Shown: positions 1-8,635 of the stretch, one piece after another | Position numbering within the stretch: position 1 is the first letter of the stretch | Layout: each line of letters begins with the position of its first letter | NCBI GenBank assembly: GCA_018610125.1 | Contig: JAHEOI010000374.1 | Coordinates: forward strand, 1-13,416 | DNA length: 13,416 bases | Reading direction: 5' to 3' | DNA from: Verrucomicrobiota bacterium | Lineage (GTDB): Bacteria; Verrucomicrobiota; Verrucomicrobiia; Limisphaerales; JAHEOI01 | Program-made: the position numbers and the translations under genes | Notes under the pieces: generated by a model | Database searches by the model: none | What the model saw: the letters and a program-made list of their open reading frames with translations, nothing else | Told to the model about the DNA's origin: nothing

Positions 1-1
1 G

Positions 2-2194
2 AGTGCCGGCGCCTCCTCCTGGGGCGGCCCCCCGTCTTGTCCGGTCCTGGAGCTCGAGAGCCGACTGTTTCCGGTGGAAGTACGATACCAAGAGAGACGC
101 GACCGGCGCCCGATCGGCGAGCAAGCTGCCGACGCGGTGGAACGGATCATTCGCTCCGAGGATCCCGGAGACATCCTCATCTTCATGCCGGGGATGGGAG
201 AAATCCGGGCAACCATTGAAGCCATTCGAACGCGCCGGCTCTCGGAACGCTCGGCACTCATCCCCTTGCATGGGGAGCTCCCGGCGGAAGAGCAAGATAA
301 GGCGTTCCAGTCGAGCCCGGAGCGAAAAATCGTCGTCGCCACCAATGTGGCCGAGACATCGGTCACGATCGACGGCATTCGGCATGTGATTGATAGCGGC
401 CTGGCCCGTATTGCCCGCTTCGATGCGGAGCGCGGGATCACCACGTTATTCGTCGAGGAGATCAGCCGGGCCTCCGCGGAGCAGCGGAAAGGACGCGCCG
501 GGCGAACCGCACCGGGCGTTTGTCATCGGCTATGGACTGAGAGCCATCACCTGAATCGCGCCGAGCAGCATGCCCCGGAAATCCAGCGTTCCGACCTGGC
601 TGAAGTCGTGCTCTTGCTTCATTCGCTTGGAATCCGAAATGCCACGAAGTTTGATTGGCTCGACACCCCGGATTCGGCTGCGGTTCGGCGGGCGGAAATG
701 CTCTTACGGGTATTGGGAGCCCTCCGCCCCGAGGCGGAATCGGGCAGCTCGGACGTGCCCGACGCTTCCATTTTCGATATAGCCGATCCGAGCTCGGGCG
801 GATTGGCAACCGACCTTACCGAGACAGGCTGGAAAATGCTTCGTTTGCCGTTACATCCCCGCTACTCACGGATGTTGATCGAAGCGGCCCGACATCGATG
901 CGTCCTGATCTCGGCATTATGCGCGGCCCTGGTTAGCGAAAAAGACCTCCTAACCCCCCGGAATCGGCTCGACGAAGCGGTGGCTCAAGCTCGTGAACGG
1001 TTTGAGCCCGAAGAAGAGTCCGATTTCCTGACGTTACTTCAGGCATATCAATTCGCCGAAGAGAACCGATTCGACACCGCGACTTGCCGACAATATGGGA
1101 TTCATGCTCAGGCAGCCCGGCAGGTCCGCCAGACCTACGACCAAATTATCCAGATTGCGCGGCGGCAAGGGTTTATCAGTGACACGGAGGAGGAACGGCC
1201 GCGACCCGATCAGCTTTCCCCTTCTCAGAGTGAGGCCTTACTGCGGTGTGTGATGAGCGGCTTTATCGACCAGTTGTGCCTTCGGCGAAGCCAAGGGACG
1301 CTCGAATGCGATCTGACCGAGGGACGAACCGGCACACTGGTCCGGGAGAGCATTGTCCGGAAAAGCCTATTGTTCGTCGCCGCCTCGATTCGAGAAGTCT
1401 CGGTTGGCAAGGGCGGAAAGCCCCTGACGTTGCTGGGACTCGCGAGCCGAGTCGAGCCCGACTGGGTTAGCGAGACATTTCCCGAACAAGTCACGACGCA
1501 AGCGGAGTATCGTTTTGATCGTCCGCATAAGCGTGTCGAAGCAGTCCACCGGACCCGGTTTCACGACCTCGTCATTTCCCAAGCCAATCTCTCGCATCGC
1601 GAAGCACTCGATCCGGAAGCACAGGGACGCTGTCTTGCCGATGCCTACCTCCGAGGCGATTTCCAGACGAAGGCGTTCGATCATCAGTTGAAGCAATGGA
1701 TTGCCCGCGTCAACTTGGCAGCGGTCGTCCTCCCGGAGTTGGAATATCCTCGCCTGGATGACAGCGGCATTCGCGATTGCCTTGCCCGTGCTTTTCATGG
1801 GTTAAGCCATTCCAAACAGGCGCAGTCGGCTTCGCTGGCACCGGCCTTCCATGCGGCACTCACCCCGGAGCAGCAAGAGTGGCTGGATGAGCTGCTGCCG
1901 ACCCAATTCCAATGCCCGAACGGTCGCACGGCCAAGATTGTTTATCCTGAAAAGACCACCGACAAGCGAGGAGAAATCCATTTGCCCGAAGCACAGATTA
2001 AGCTTCATGACTGCTTCGGGATGGAATCCCATCCCCTGCTATGCGAAGGCCGCCTCCCGGTCAAGCTCGTCTTAACCGCTCCGGATGGGAAACGGCTGGA
2101 TGTGACAACCGACTGGCCCGCTTTCAAAGCAAACGAGTATCCCAAGCTCAAACCCGCCCTCAAGCGCAAATATTCCGGCGTTGCCTGGATCTAG
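2..2194 (+). CDS. hrpB: ATP-dependent RNA helicase, HrpB type (5' partial)
   Basis: DEAH-box RNA helicase of the HrpB group, an NTP-dependent RNA-remodelling enzyme whose cellular role in bacteria is poorly defined. The frame is open to the left edge, and the residues before the first possible GTG start at 74 (CPVLELESRLFPVEVRY) already match the family's segment between the two RecA domains, so the gene starts outside the window. Missing are the Walker A, DEAH and SAT motifs of RecA domain 1. Visible are RecA domain 2 with ILIFMPGMGEI (about 170-200), motif V TNVAETS (341-361) and motif VI QRKGRAGR (482-505), then the helical and ratchet-like region, and the C-terminal HrpB-type domain with a LPTQFQCPNGR-like stretch, a FGMESHPLLCEGRLPV segment and a final KRKYSGVAWI, corresponding to the RGRYPKHPW end of HrpB. 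That C-terminal domain is what separates it from HrpA. It ends with TAG and is convergent with dnaG. Family call firm; start unknown. Confidence 0.88.
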   Translation, partial: SAGASSWGGPPSCPVLELESRLFPVEVRYQERRDRRPIGEQAADAVERIIRSEDPGDILIFMPGMGEIRATIEAIRTRRLSERSALIPLHGELPAEEQDKAFQSSPERKIVVATNVAETSVTIDGIRHVIDSGLARIARFDAERGITTLFVEEISRASAEQRKGRAGRTAPGVCHRLWTESHHLNRAEQHAPEIQRSDLAEVVLLLHSLGIRNATKFDWLDTPDSAAVRRAEMLLRVLGALRPEAESGSSDVPDASIFDIADPSSGGLATDLTETGWKMLRLPLHPRYSRMLIEAARHRCVLISALCAALVSEKDLLTPRNRLDEAVAQARERFEPEEESDFLTLLQAYQFAEENRFDTATCRQYGIHAQAARQVRQTYDQIIQIARRQGFISDTEEERPRPDQLSPSQSEALLRCVMSGFIDQLCLRRSQGTLECDLTEGRTGTLVRESIVRKSLLFVAASIREVSVGKGGKPLTLLGLASRVEPDWVSETFPEQVTTQAEYRFDRPHKRVEAVHRTRFHDLVISQANLSHREALDPEAQGRCLADAYLRGDFQTKAFDHQLKQWIARVNLAAVVLPELEYPRLDDSGIRDCLARAFHGLSHSKQAQSASLAPAFHAALTPEQQEWLDELLPTQFQCPNGRTAKIVYPEKTTDKRGEIHLPEAQIKLHDCFGMESHPLLCEGRLPVKLVLTAPDGKRLDVTTDWPAFKANEYPKLKPALKRKYSGVAWI

Positions 2195-2298
2195 GGAAGC
2201 GCTCCACCTCGGACAGATCCGTAGAGCCAACACCTCGCTTGCATGATTTTTTTTTACCTTCTTCACAAAGCGGTTTGCGAGGCCCCTTTTCTCTCTCA

Positions 2299-2313
2299 CC
2301 CGCGAAATGCGGG
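2299..2313. terminator. Small hairpin in the hrpB/dnaG convergent gap
   Basis: In the 214-base gap between the two convergent stop codons (2195-2408) there is a short inverted repeat, CCCGC-gaaat-GCGGG. A run of nine T lies at 2247-2255 on the + strand, 50 bases from the hrpB stop, but I see no stable GC stem directly in front of it. The hairpin could help end or protect either transcript, yet it lacks the adjoining T tract of a classical intrinsic terminator on either strand. Weak call; the rest of the gap shows no gene. Confidence 0.25.
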
Positions 2314-2408
2314 GTAAAACGCGAATTAGGGAACGAAAGCGAATCAGAGCAGCCTGACATCGTCCGCCGCCGCCCCCCTCCTCTGAGCCCCGCTTTTGCC
2401 CGATTCCT

Positions 2409-4241
2409 TCAAGCGCCGACTCCGCTTTCCGCGGCCCCCTCGATCGGCTGCTGCTTCCAGGCTCGCAATGCCTTCTGTCGTTCGAGAAGGCTATGGATTT
2501 CATCCTCGGTGCAATCGGGATCCCCCAAATGGCGGCGGATCTCACTGAGCTTCCGATCGACGTATTGGTTGCGTAATCGCTGGAGGAGATCCCGAAGCTG
2601 TTGCCCCGGATGAGGAATTTCACGGTCGTCAGACAAGACTTCGGTCAGCACGTTTCGCGCTTCAACGTCGGAGAGCGTCTCCAACAAGGCACCGGCGCCA
2701 CCGCCTCGACCTGCCCGGTCCAATTCCAGCTTTTGGACCACAATTTCACGAATTGCCCGATGCTGTAGCCACTCGAGCTCGATTCTCTCGGCGGCCCATT
2801 CGGTTCCTTCCTCCTCTTCCCCTTCCGCAAACAACAGCTTGATAAGCCAAAGCTCTTGGTCGCTCGGACGTTGCTTTGGCTCTTCCGCCTCTTCCCCGCT
2901 TTGGGCTGTCGAAGCCGAACCAGACTCAGAAGCTTGCGTCGACCCGGCCTTTTCGAATTCCTGACGAACAGCCTCCGTTCTTGCCCCCAGCTTCAACGCC
3001 GTCTTTTGCGCGTAATCATCGATCAAAACCCGGTTGCCGGTTTTTTGGGCCGCCTCCCCCATGGCCCGAACGATCGCGCGACGACCCCGATCCGAGCGGG
3101 CATCGTGCGTCTTGAAGAGATAATCCAAATAGAAATCAAAGAAGCTGACCGCGGATTGGATCAATTGCTGAAAGGCGTCGACGCCGAGCTCTTTGACATA
3201 GCTGTCCGGATCATGGGGGGAGGGCACAATCGCCACCCGCACACTCAATCCGGAAGCCAACAGGTCATCGAGCGACCTCACGATGGCGTTTTGCCCTGCC
3301 TGATCGGAATCGAAGCAGAGGATCACTTCTTCGACATACCGTCGCAGCAAACGCGCATGCTGCGCGGTCAGGGCCGAGCCTTGCGGAGCGACGATATTCG
3401 GGACACCCGCCATGTAGCAGGTGATCAAGTCCAACTGACCTTCGCAGACAATGGCCGCATTCGCGTTTAAGAGGCCTCGCTTGCACTTATCGAGGCCATA
3501 GACCACTTTGGCCTTGTTGAACAAGGGGGTTTCAGGGGAATTGACGTACTTGGCGGTGCTCTTTTCCTCGTCTAACGTACGCCCGCTAAACCCGATCGGG
3601 CGTCCTTGGTCGTCCATGATCGGGAACATCAAGCGGCCCCGAAAGCGACCGTAGAATCCGCCGCGGTCACGCCGGATCACCAACCCACCCTTCTCGACCA
3701 TATCGAGATCGTACCCATGCTTCTTGGCCCAATTGACCGTGTCGTCCCAAGTATTCGGGGCGTAACCCAGGCGAAACTGCTTGATCGCTTCCGCTGTGAC
3801 GCCGCGTCGCTCCAAATAATCCCGAGCATCCTTGGCGGCGGGGCTTTCCAACAACTGCTTCCACCAATATTGGGTTATTTGCTCATGAAGCTGGTGAAGC
3901 GAGTCCTTGATCGACCGCTGTTTCTGGTAATTGGGATCCTGCTCAAATTCCAGCGGGATGCCACTTCGTTTGGCCAGCCGCTGCACCGCTTCAAGGAAAC
4001 CGATTCCTTCGTATTCCTGAAGGAAGGTGAAAACATTGCCCCCCTTGTGGCAGCCATAGCAATGGAATATCTGCTTCGAGGGATTGACCGCAAAGCTGGG
4101 CGATTTCTCGTGATGAAACGGGCAAAGCGCGAAGAAATTCCCGCCGCGCCGCTTGAGAGGAAGCACAGCGCCGATGACTTCGACAATGTCGCTCGCAGAG
4201 CGGACCTGGTCGATTGTTTGCTCCGAAACGAGTCGTGCCAT
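2409..4241 (-). CDS. dnaG: DNA primase DnaG
   Basis: Synthesises RNA primers for chromosome replication and works with the replicative helicase at the fork. The 610-residue product has the usual DnaG order. An N-terminal CHC2 zinc-binding domain has ligands C40, H43, C61 and C64 in CPFH...CYGC. The RNA-polymerase-like basic core follows, with RFRGRLMFPI (199-208) and KYVNSPETPLFNKAK. The TOPRIM fold has the catalytic glutamate in VCEGQLDL (E267) and the DxD pair in CFDSDQAG (D311, D313). The C-terminal helicase-binding part is divergent and begins after a low-complexity Ser/Glu-rich linker (about 430-460), with a second acidic run EGEEEEGTEW. The start is well supported: AGGAG lies at 4247-4251 on the coding strand, 5 bases before ATG. 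It follows the rhodanese gene on the same strand after 158 bases containing a microsatellite, and is convergent with hrpB. Confidence 0.96.
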   Translation of the reverse strand: MARLVSEQTIDQVRSASDIVEVIGAVLPLKRRGGNFFALCPFHHEKSPSFAVNPSKQIFHCYGCHKGGNVFTFLQEYEGIGFLEAVQRLAKRSGIPLEFEQDPNYQKQRSIKDSLHQLHEQITQYWWKQLLESPAAKDARDYLERRGVTAEAIKQFRLGYAPNTWDDTVNWAKKHGYDLDMVEKGGLVIRRDRGGFYGRFRGRLMFPIMDDQGRPIGFSGRTLDEEKSTAKYVNSPETPLFNKAKVVYGLDKCKRGLLNANAAIVCEGQLDLITCYMAGVPNIVAPQGSALTAQHARLLRRYVEEVILCFDSDQAGQNAIVRSLDDLLASGLSVRVAIVPSPHDPDSYVKELGVDAFQQLIQSAVSFFDFYLDYLFKTHDARSDRGRRAIVRAMGEAAQKTGNRVLIDDYAQKTALKLGARTEAVRQEFEKAGSTQASESGSASTAQSGEEAEEPKQRPSDQELWLIKLLFAEGEEEEGTEWAAERIELEWLQHRAIREIVVQKLELDRAGRGGGAGALLETLSDVEARNVLTEVLSDDREIPHPGQQLRDLLQRLRNQYVDRKLSEIRRHLGDPDCTEDEIHSLLERQKALRAWKQQPIEGAAESGVGA

Positions 4242-4246
4242 CGGAT

Positions 4247-4251
4247 CTCCT
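4247..4251 (-). promoter_or_regulatory. Shine-Dalgarno site of dnaG
   Basis: AGGAG on the coding strand, five bases before the dnaG ATG. It fixes the start codon and shows that initiation does not need the purine-rich microsatellite farther upstream, although that array contains many weaker GGAG-like or GAG motifs. Confidence 0.7.
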
Positions 4252-4324
4252 TTTCCGGTTCCATTGCGGCGTCGCTCTTAAGCCGAACCGCCTTGAGAAC
4301 GTTGCGCGTCATCCGCCCGATCCT

Positions 4325-4783
<459 letters not shown>

Positions 4784-4860
4784 CAACCTTAAGATGACCG
4801 GCCAAACAGGGTCGGTCAAATCAAATGCGGGACGCGCGGAAGGCGGTGAAGTGAGGGGGA

Positions 4861-4884
4861 GAGTGAGAGTGAGAGTGAGAGTGA
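4861..4884 (+). repeat. Hexanucleotide microsatellite ahead of the cupin gene
   Basis: Four perfect copies of GAGTGA on the + strand in the 184-base gap between the divergent rhodanese and cupin starts, extended by GA-rich sequence (GTGAGGGGGA before, AAAGGGGAAG after). In GTGAGA phase it reads GTGAGA x3, GTGAAA, then a G run. This is the same order as the array in front of dnaG, but on the opposite strand. It lies 83 bases before the cupin start and reads purine-rich in the sense direction, as the dnaG array does for dnaG. Confidence 0.85.
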
Positions 4885-4967
4885 AAAGGGGAAGAAAATG
4901 GAAGGCGGAGGGCCATTTGATTCCGCCGGCAATTTCCCCTACTTTTTTATCTGCAGAGGAGCAAGCA

Positions 4968-5345
4968 ATGGACATGAAAAATCTTAATGAGGTGCCGGCC
5001 TTCACAACGAAGGATGGGTCGGAAATCCGGGAATTACTGGCGCATCGAAATTCCGTAATTCGTAACCAAAGCTTGGCGGAGGCCCGAGTGCCCGCAAAGG
5101 GGACCACTTTAAAGCACTACCACGTCAAGAGTGAGGAGGTCTATTACATCACCGCCGGCAGCGGAGAGATCGAAATCGAAGGCGAGCGCAAGCCGGTCAA
5201 GACCGGCGATGCCGTGGCTATCCCGCCCAATCAACGACATAAGCTTTGGAATACCGGGACAGAAACGTTAAAGTTGCTCTGTTGTTGTGCACCTCCGTAC
5301 GAGGACGACGACACCGTCATCGTTGAGCCCGAAGGCTCATCCTAA
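4968..5345 (+). CDS. Small cupin-domain protein
   Basis: A 125-residue single-domain cupin (cupin_2 type), a small beta barrel that usually binds one metal ion; substrate unknown. Cupin motif 1 is present as HYHVKSEEVYYITAGSGEIEI, with probable ligands H50, H52 and E56 or E57. Motif 2 is GDAVAIPPNQRHKLWN, with H91. An uncommon run of three cysteines follows (C105-C107, LLCCCAPPY), which I recall as usual in this subgroup. The start is ATG at 4968 with AGAGGAG six bases upstream; a longer in-frame opening from 4758 is rejected because it runs through the microsatellite and has no conserved content. The glutaredoxin starts 13 bases after its stop, so these genes are probably cotranscribed. The role may be redox or thiol related from its neighbours, but that is only inference. 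Confidence 0.88.
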   Translation: MDMKNLNEVPAFTTKDGSEIRELLAHRNSVIRNQSLAEARVPAKGTTLKHYHVKSEEVYYITAGSGEIEIEGERKPVKTGDAVAIPPNQRHKLWNTGTETLKLLCCCAPPYEDDDTVIVEPEGSS

Positions 5346-5358
5346 TATTTGGAGCACT

Positions 5359-5625
5359 ATGGAAAACCAATCAGAACAACCAGGCAAGGTTCGCCTGTTT
5401 ATTAAACCGTATTGCGGCTGGTGCCATGAGGCCATGGACTGGCTGAACCGATACGGGATCTCCTATGAAAAACTGGACGTTATCGGCGATTCCCAAGCCT
5501 GGAATGAAATGCTTGAGCTCTCCGGCCAAACAATGACCCCGACCATTGAAGTCAACGGCAAGGTCTTGGCCGATTTCGATACCGACCAATTGAGCCGGTT
5601 CTGGCAACAGCTTAAAAATGAATAA
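5359..5625 (+). CDS. Glutaredoxin family protein with CGWC active site
   Basis: A thiol-disulfide exchange protein of 88 residues with a complete glutaredoxin/thioredoxin fold. The strand RLFIKPY leads into the dithiol motif CGWC (C19, C22) in place of the classical CPYC. The cis-proline loop is TMTP (P61), followed by VNGKVLADFD, the region that normally contacts glutathione. The start is ATG at 5359 with GGAG four bases before it; upstream in-frame sequence overlaps the cupin gene in another frame and is not conserved. Its last eight bases overlap the first possible start of lipA, so translation of the two is likely coupled. This suggests, without proving, a link to thiol or iron-sulfur handling for lipoyl synthase. 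Confidence 0.9.
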   Translation: MENQSEQPGKVRLFIKPYCGWCHEAMDWLNRYGISYEKLDVIGDSQAWNEMLELSGQTMTPTIEVNGKVLADFDTDQLSRFWQQLKNE

Positions 5626-6538
5626 AATGAGCACCGCGTCAAACACAAACACAACGCACTCGAGACCTCGACTACCGGACTGGCTTCGCCTCGAACTGCC
5701 GACCAGCGCCACTTTCACCCAGACCAATAGCCTGATCGAGGACCTCGGACTCCATACGGTCTGCGAAAGCGCAAAATGTCCCAACCGATGGGAATGCTGG
5801 AGCCGCGGAACGGCCACATTCATGATTGCGGGCGATCGTTGCACCAGGGCGTGCAAATTCTGTGCCGTCGATACCCGCAAGCCACTCGAGCTGGAGGCCG
5901 ACGAGCCCCAACGGGTCGCTGCCGCCGCCAAGCGAATGGGCTTAAAGCATGTCGTCATTACCGCCGTGGCTCGCGACGACCTTGATGATGGCGGCGCCGA
6001 CCATTTTCGCCGCACCATTGAAGCAGTCCGTCGCTCCTGCCCGGAAAGCACCCTCGAAGTCCTCGTTCCGGACTTTAACGATAATGACGAGGCATTGGAG
6101 CGGGTTCTTTCGGCCAGACCGCACATCTTTAACCATAACGTTGAGACGATCCGCCGCCTTACCCCGCGGGTCCGATCCCGTGCCACGTATGAGCGATCGC
6201 TATCGGTCCTAAGCAAGGTTAAGGAGCAATGTGGGGACCAAATCCATACGAAATCGGGCCTGATGCTTGGGTTAGGAGAGAGTGAAGGGGAGCTCTTTGA
6301 AACACTAAGGGACTTGCGGTCCATCGACTGCGACCTTTTAACGCTTGGACAATACCTGCAGCCGACCTTGAAGCACCTACCGGTTGAGCGTTTTGTAACC
6401 CCTGCGGAATTTGATCATTACCGAGAAGTCGCCGAGGAGATGGGCTTTGTCCATGTCGCAAGCGGTCCGTTGGTCCGAAGCTCTTACCATGCAGAGGAAG
6501 CCCCATTGCCGCCGGGCAGGCAAGAGAGCCCTCGCTAG
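5618..6538 (+). CDS. lipA: Lipoyl synthase
   Basis: Radical-SAM enzyme that inserts two sulfur atoms into protein-bound octanoyl groups to make the lipoyl cofactor of 2-oxoacid dehydrogenases and the glycine cleavage system. All diagnostic residues are present (306-residue form). The auxiliary 4Fe-4S cluster cysteines are C49, C54 and C60 in CESAKCPNRWEC. The radical-SAM CxxxCxxC is C75, C79 and C82 in CTRACKFC. The C-terminal RSSYHAEE supplies the serine ligand of the auxiliary cluster. PDWLR near the N-terminus and LGLGE in the barrel are also typical, and the length matches the family. The start may be ATG at 5618, overlapping the glutaredoxin by 8 bases, or ATG at 5627; neither has a clear Shine-Dalgarno site, which suggests translational coupling. 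One base separates its TAG stop from the next gene's ATG. No octanoyltransferase gene (lipB) is in the window. Confidence 0.97.
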   Translation: MNKMSTASNTNTTHSRPRLPDWLRLELPTSATFTQTNSLIEDLGLHTVCESAKCPNRWECWSRGTATFMIAGDRCTRACKFCAVDTRKPLELEADEPQRVAAAAKRMGLKHVVITAVARDDLDDGGADHFRRTIEAVRRSCPESTLEVLVPDFNDNDEALERVLSARPHIFNHNVETIRRLTPRVRSRATYERSLSVLSKVKEQCGDQIHTKSGLMLGLGESEGELFETLRDLRSIDCDLLTLGQYLQPTLKHLPVERFVTPAEFDHYREVAEEMGFVHVASGPLVRSSYHAEEAPLPPGRQESPR

Positions 6539-6539
6539 T

Positions 6540-8495
6540 ATGCTGACCTTATCGGGTGTCAAAAAAGAATTCGGAGGCCGCCGGCTATTTCAGGATTTGA
6601 CCCTCCAGATCAACCAGCAGGACCGGATCGGCCTGGTCGGCGCCAATGGAGTTGGGAAGACGACACTCTTTTCGCTGATCGCCGAACAAGAAGAACCGGA
6701 TGCCGGCGTGATCGACCGGCAACGCGATTTAAGGATCGGGCTGCTCCCACAAGAATCGGCACCGGTCCATGACGAGACCATCCTCGAGCTTGCCTCGGCG
6801 GCCAGCGAAGAGCTAGCTGTCATCCAGCATCAACGCCATTCGGGAGCCATAAAGCAGCCGGTCCATCCAACCACCGACCCCACTCAAGAAATTGATCCGG
6901 AGGCACGGTTCCACGAGCTGGACGGTTACCAAATCGAGGCCAAGGCGAAAAAGATCTTACTAGGACTCGGTTTTTCAGAGACCGATTTCGACAGGGCTTC
7001 TAGGGAGCTGAGCGGCGGTTGGCAAATGCGGGTGCATCTTGCCCGTCTACTCGTGCAGGAGCCGGACTTGCTGATGCTCGACGAGCCGACGAACCACCTC
7101 GATTTGGAAACCTTGCTCTGGTTTCAAGAGTACCTCAAGGCTTACCCGGGAGCGATTGTGATGATCTCCCACGACCGCGCTTTCCTTAATGAGCTGACGA
7201 CTTCCATAATCGAGATCCGAGGGGGACGGCTCTACAGTTATTCCGGCAACTACAACGATTACGTGGAGCAGCGCCAGGCCGCCGAAGCCCAGCAATGGGC
7301 GGCTTATAAAAACCAACAGCGCGAAAAGGCTCGCTTATCGCGATTTGTCGAGCGCTTCGGTGCCAAGGCGACGAAGGCCTCGCAGGCAAAAAGCAAGCTC
7401 AAGCAGATCGAGCGGATGGAGTCAGTAGAACCGCCTGAGAGCAGCCAGGCCCAGGTCCGGTTTCGTTTCCCCAAAGCTCCCCGGATCGGCTTGAAAGCGG
7501 TCACTCTGGAAGGTGTCAATTTTGCCTACGGTGATCGAGCGATCTATCATGACCTTCATTTTCAAGCCGAGCGAGGTCAGCGAATCGTCCTGGTGGGACC
7601 GAATGGTGCCGGAAAATCGACTCTGTTAAAGCTCCTTGCCGGCGTTCTACCGCTGCCGAGCGGCGAGCGACGGCTGGGACACAACGCCAAGGTCGGCTAT
7701 TACGCGCAGCAAAGAACGGAGCTGCTTCAGCCCGATCGGACAGTGCTTCAAGAAGCAAGCGACACCCCTCAACGATGGAGCGAAGAGTACATCCGCACCG
7801 TCCTCGGCTGCTTCCTTTTTACGGAAGACGATGTCTTCAAACGAGTCTCCATGCTGAGTGGCGGGGAAAAAAGTCGACTCGCCCTGGCCAAGCTGCTATT
7901 GGATCCGCCGAATCTGCTGCTTTTGGACGAGCCGACAACGCACTTGGACATTTCGAGCATCGACGCCTTGCTTAACGCCCTGGAGCCGTTTGAAGGGACC
8001 TTGATCTTTATCAGCCACGATGTCTATTTCATTCGGTCGCTGGCCAACCATGTCGCCCATGTCAACCGCGGTGAAATCACCCATTATCCCGGTGATTTTC
8101 AATACTATCAGGATAAGATCGGGGGCCTTACCCGAAAGGAAGTGCCGGCGCCGTCGGATAAGACGAAGACCGAACCGACTTCGAGTAATAACGGCACGCG
8201 CCGAGCCGGGACAAAATCCCGCGATCAGCGCCGAAAAGAGGCCGAGGAGCGGCAAGCCCGTTCCCGTCTTCGAAATCAACAGAAAGCCCGAGTCGATGAT
8301 TTGGAAAATCGGATCGCCGACCTGGAAAGCCGACAGCAGTCATTGACCCGGGAGCTTGAGCGTCCTGAAACCCATCAGGACGGCACCAAAGCCCAGGAAG
8401 TCACCCAAGAGCTTCAAGATACCGTCAGTGAGCTTAAGCGATTGACCGGGGAATGGGAATCGGAGGCCTCGCGGCTCGCCGAGCTCGAGACTTGA
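6540..8495 (+). CDS. ABC-F family ATPase (Uup/YheS-like)
   Basis: A soluble twin-ATPase protein of the ABC-F family, members of which bind the ribosome E site and affect translation or antibiotic protection; there are no membrane segments. The 651 residues carry domain 1 with Walker A GANGVGKTT (34-42), signature LSGGW (158-162) and Walker B LLMLDEPTNHLD (177-188). A charged interdomain linker with RFGAKATKASQAKSKLKQIERME (272-294) is the ABC-F hallmark. Domain 2 has Walker A GPNGAGKST (353-361), signature LSGGEKSR (439-446) and LLLLDEPTTHLD (459-470). A C-terminal extension from about 555 to 651 is rich in R, E, Q and L and predicts a coiled coil, as in Uup and YheS. The start ATG at 6540 is one base after the lipA stop and gives MLTLSGVKKEFGG, the normal family N-terminus. 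Not a recognised resistance type. Confidence 0.93.
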   Translation: MLTLSGVKKEFGGRRLFQDLTLQINQQDRIGLVGANGVGKTTLFSLIAEQEEPDAGVIDRQRDLRIGLLPQESAPVHDETILELASAASEELAVIQHQRHSGAIKQPVHPTTDPTQEIDPEARFHELDGYQIEAKAKKILLGLGFSETDFDRASRELSGGWQMRVHLARLLVQEPDLLMLDEPTNHLDLETLLWFQEYLKAYPGAIVMISHDRAFLNELTTSIIEIRGGRLYSYSGNYNDYVEQRQAAEAQQWAAYKNQQREKARLSRFVERFGAKATKASQAKSKLKQIERMESVEPPESSQAQVRFRFPKAPRIGLKAVTLEGVNFAYGDRAIYHDLHFQAERGQRIVLVGPNGAGKSTLLKLLAGVLPLPSGERRLGHNAKVGYYAQQRTELLQPDRTVLQEASDTPQRWSEEYIRTVLGCFLFTEDDVFKRVSMLSGGEKSRLALAKLLLDPPNLLLLDEPTTHLDISSIDALLNALEPFEGTLIFISHDVYFIRSLANHVAHVNRGEITHYPGDFQYYQDKIGGLTRKEVPAPSDKTKTEPTSSNNGTRRAGTKSRDQRRKEAEERQARSRLRNQQKARVDDLENRIADLESRQQSLTRELERPETHQDGTKAQEVTQELQDTVSELKRLTGEWESEASRLAELET

Positions 8496-8635
8496 GCGGC
8501 GCTATGGGAGCTTTGAGACCTTTTAGCGAGGAGCTTGATAAGCCTATTTCTTCGCTTTGAATTTTAGCTATCTCGCTCTAGATTTACCTCGTAAAAGCCC
8601 CCGAAAAGGGCGGGAAGGATCAGGATCGTAATCGC

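Noticed and set aside
2247..2255. Run of nine T after hrpB as an intrinsic terminator
   Set aside because: No stable GC-rich stem directly precedes it; the nearest complementary arms (CCTCGC and GCGAGG) would place the T run inside the loop.
4917..4945. Promoter-like TTGATT, 17 bases, TACTTT ahead of the cupin
   Set aside because: The -35 half matches four of six and the -10 half only three of six; such matches are common by chance and the sigma factor preference of this organism is unknown.
6540..8495. Antibiotic-resistance ABC-F protein
   Set aside because: The linker and C-terminal coiled coil resemble housekeeping Uup/YheS-like members, and no resistance or mobile context is present.
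8504..8560. 18-codon frame (MGALRPFSEELDKPISSL) before leuC as a leucine leader peptide
   Set aside because: Only three scattered Leu codons, no good Shine-Dalgarno site, and no convincing antiterminator/terminator pair with a T tract before leuC.
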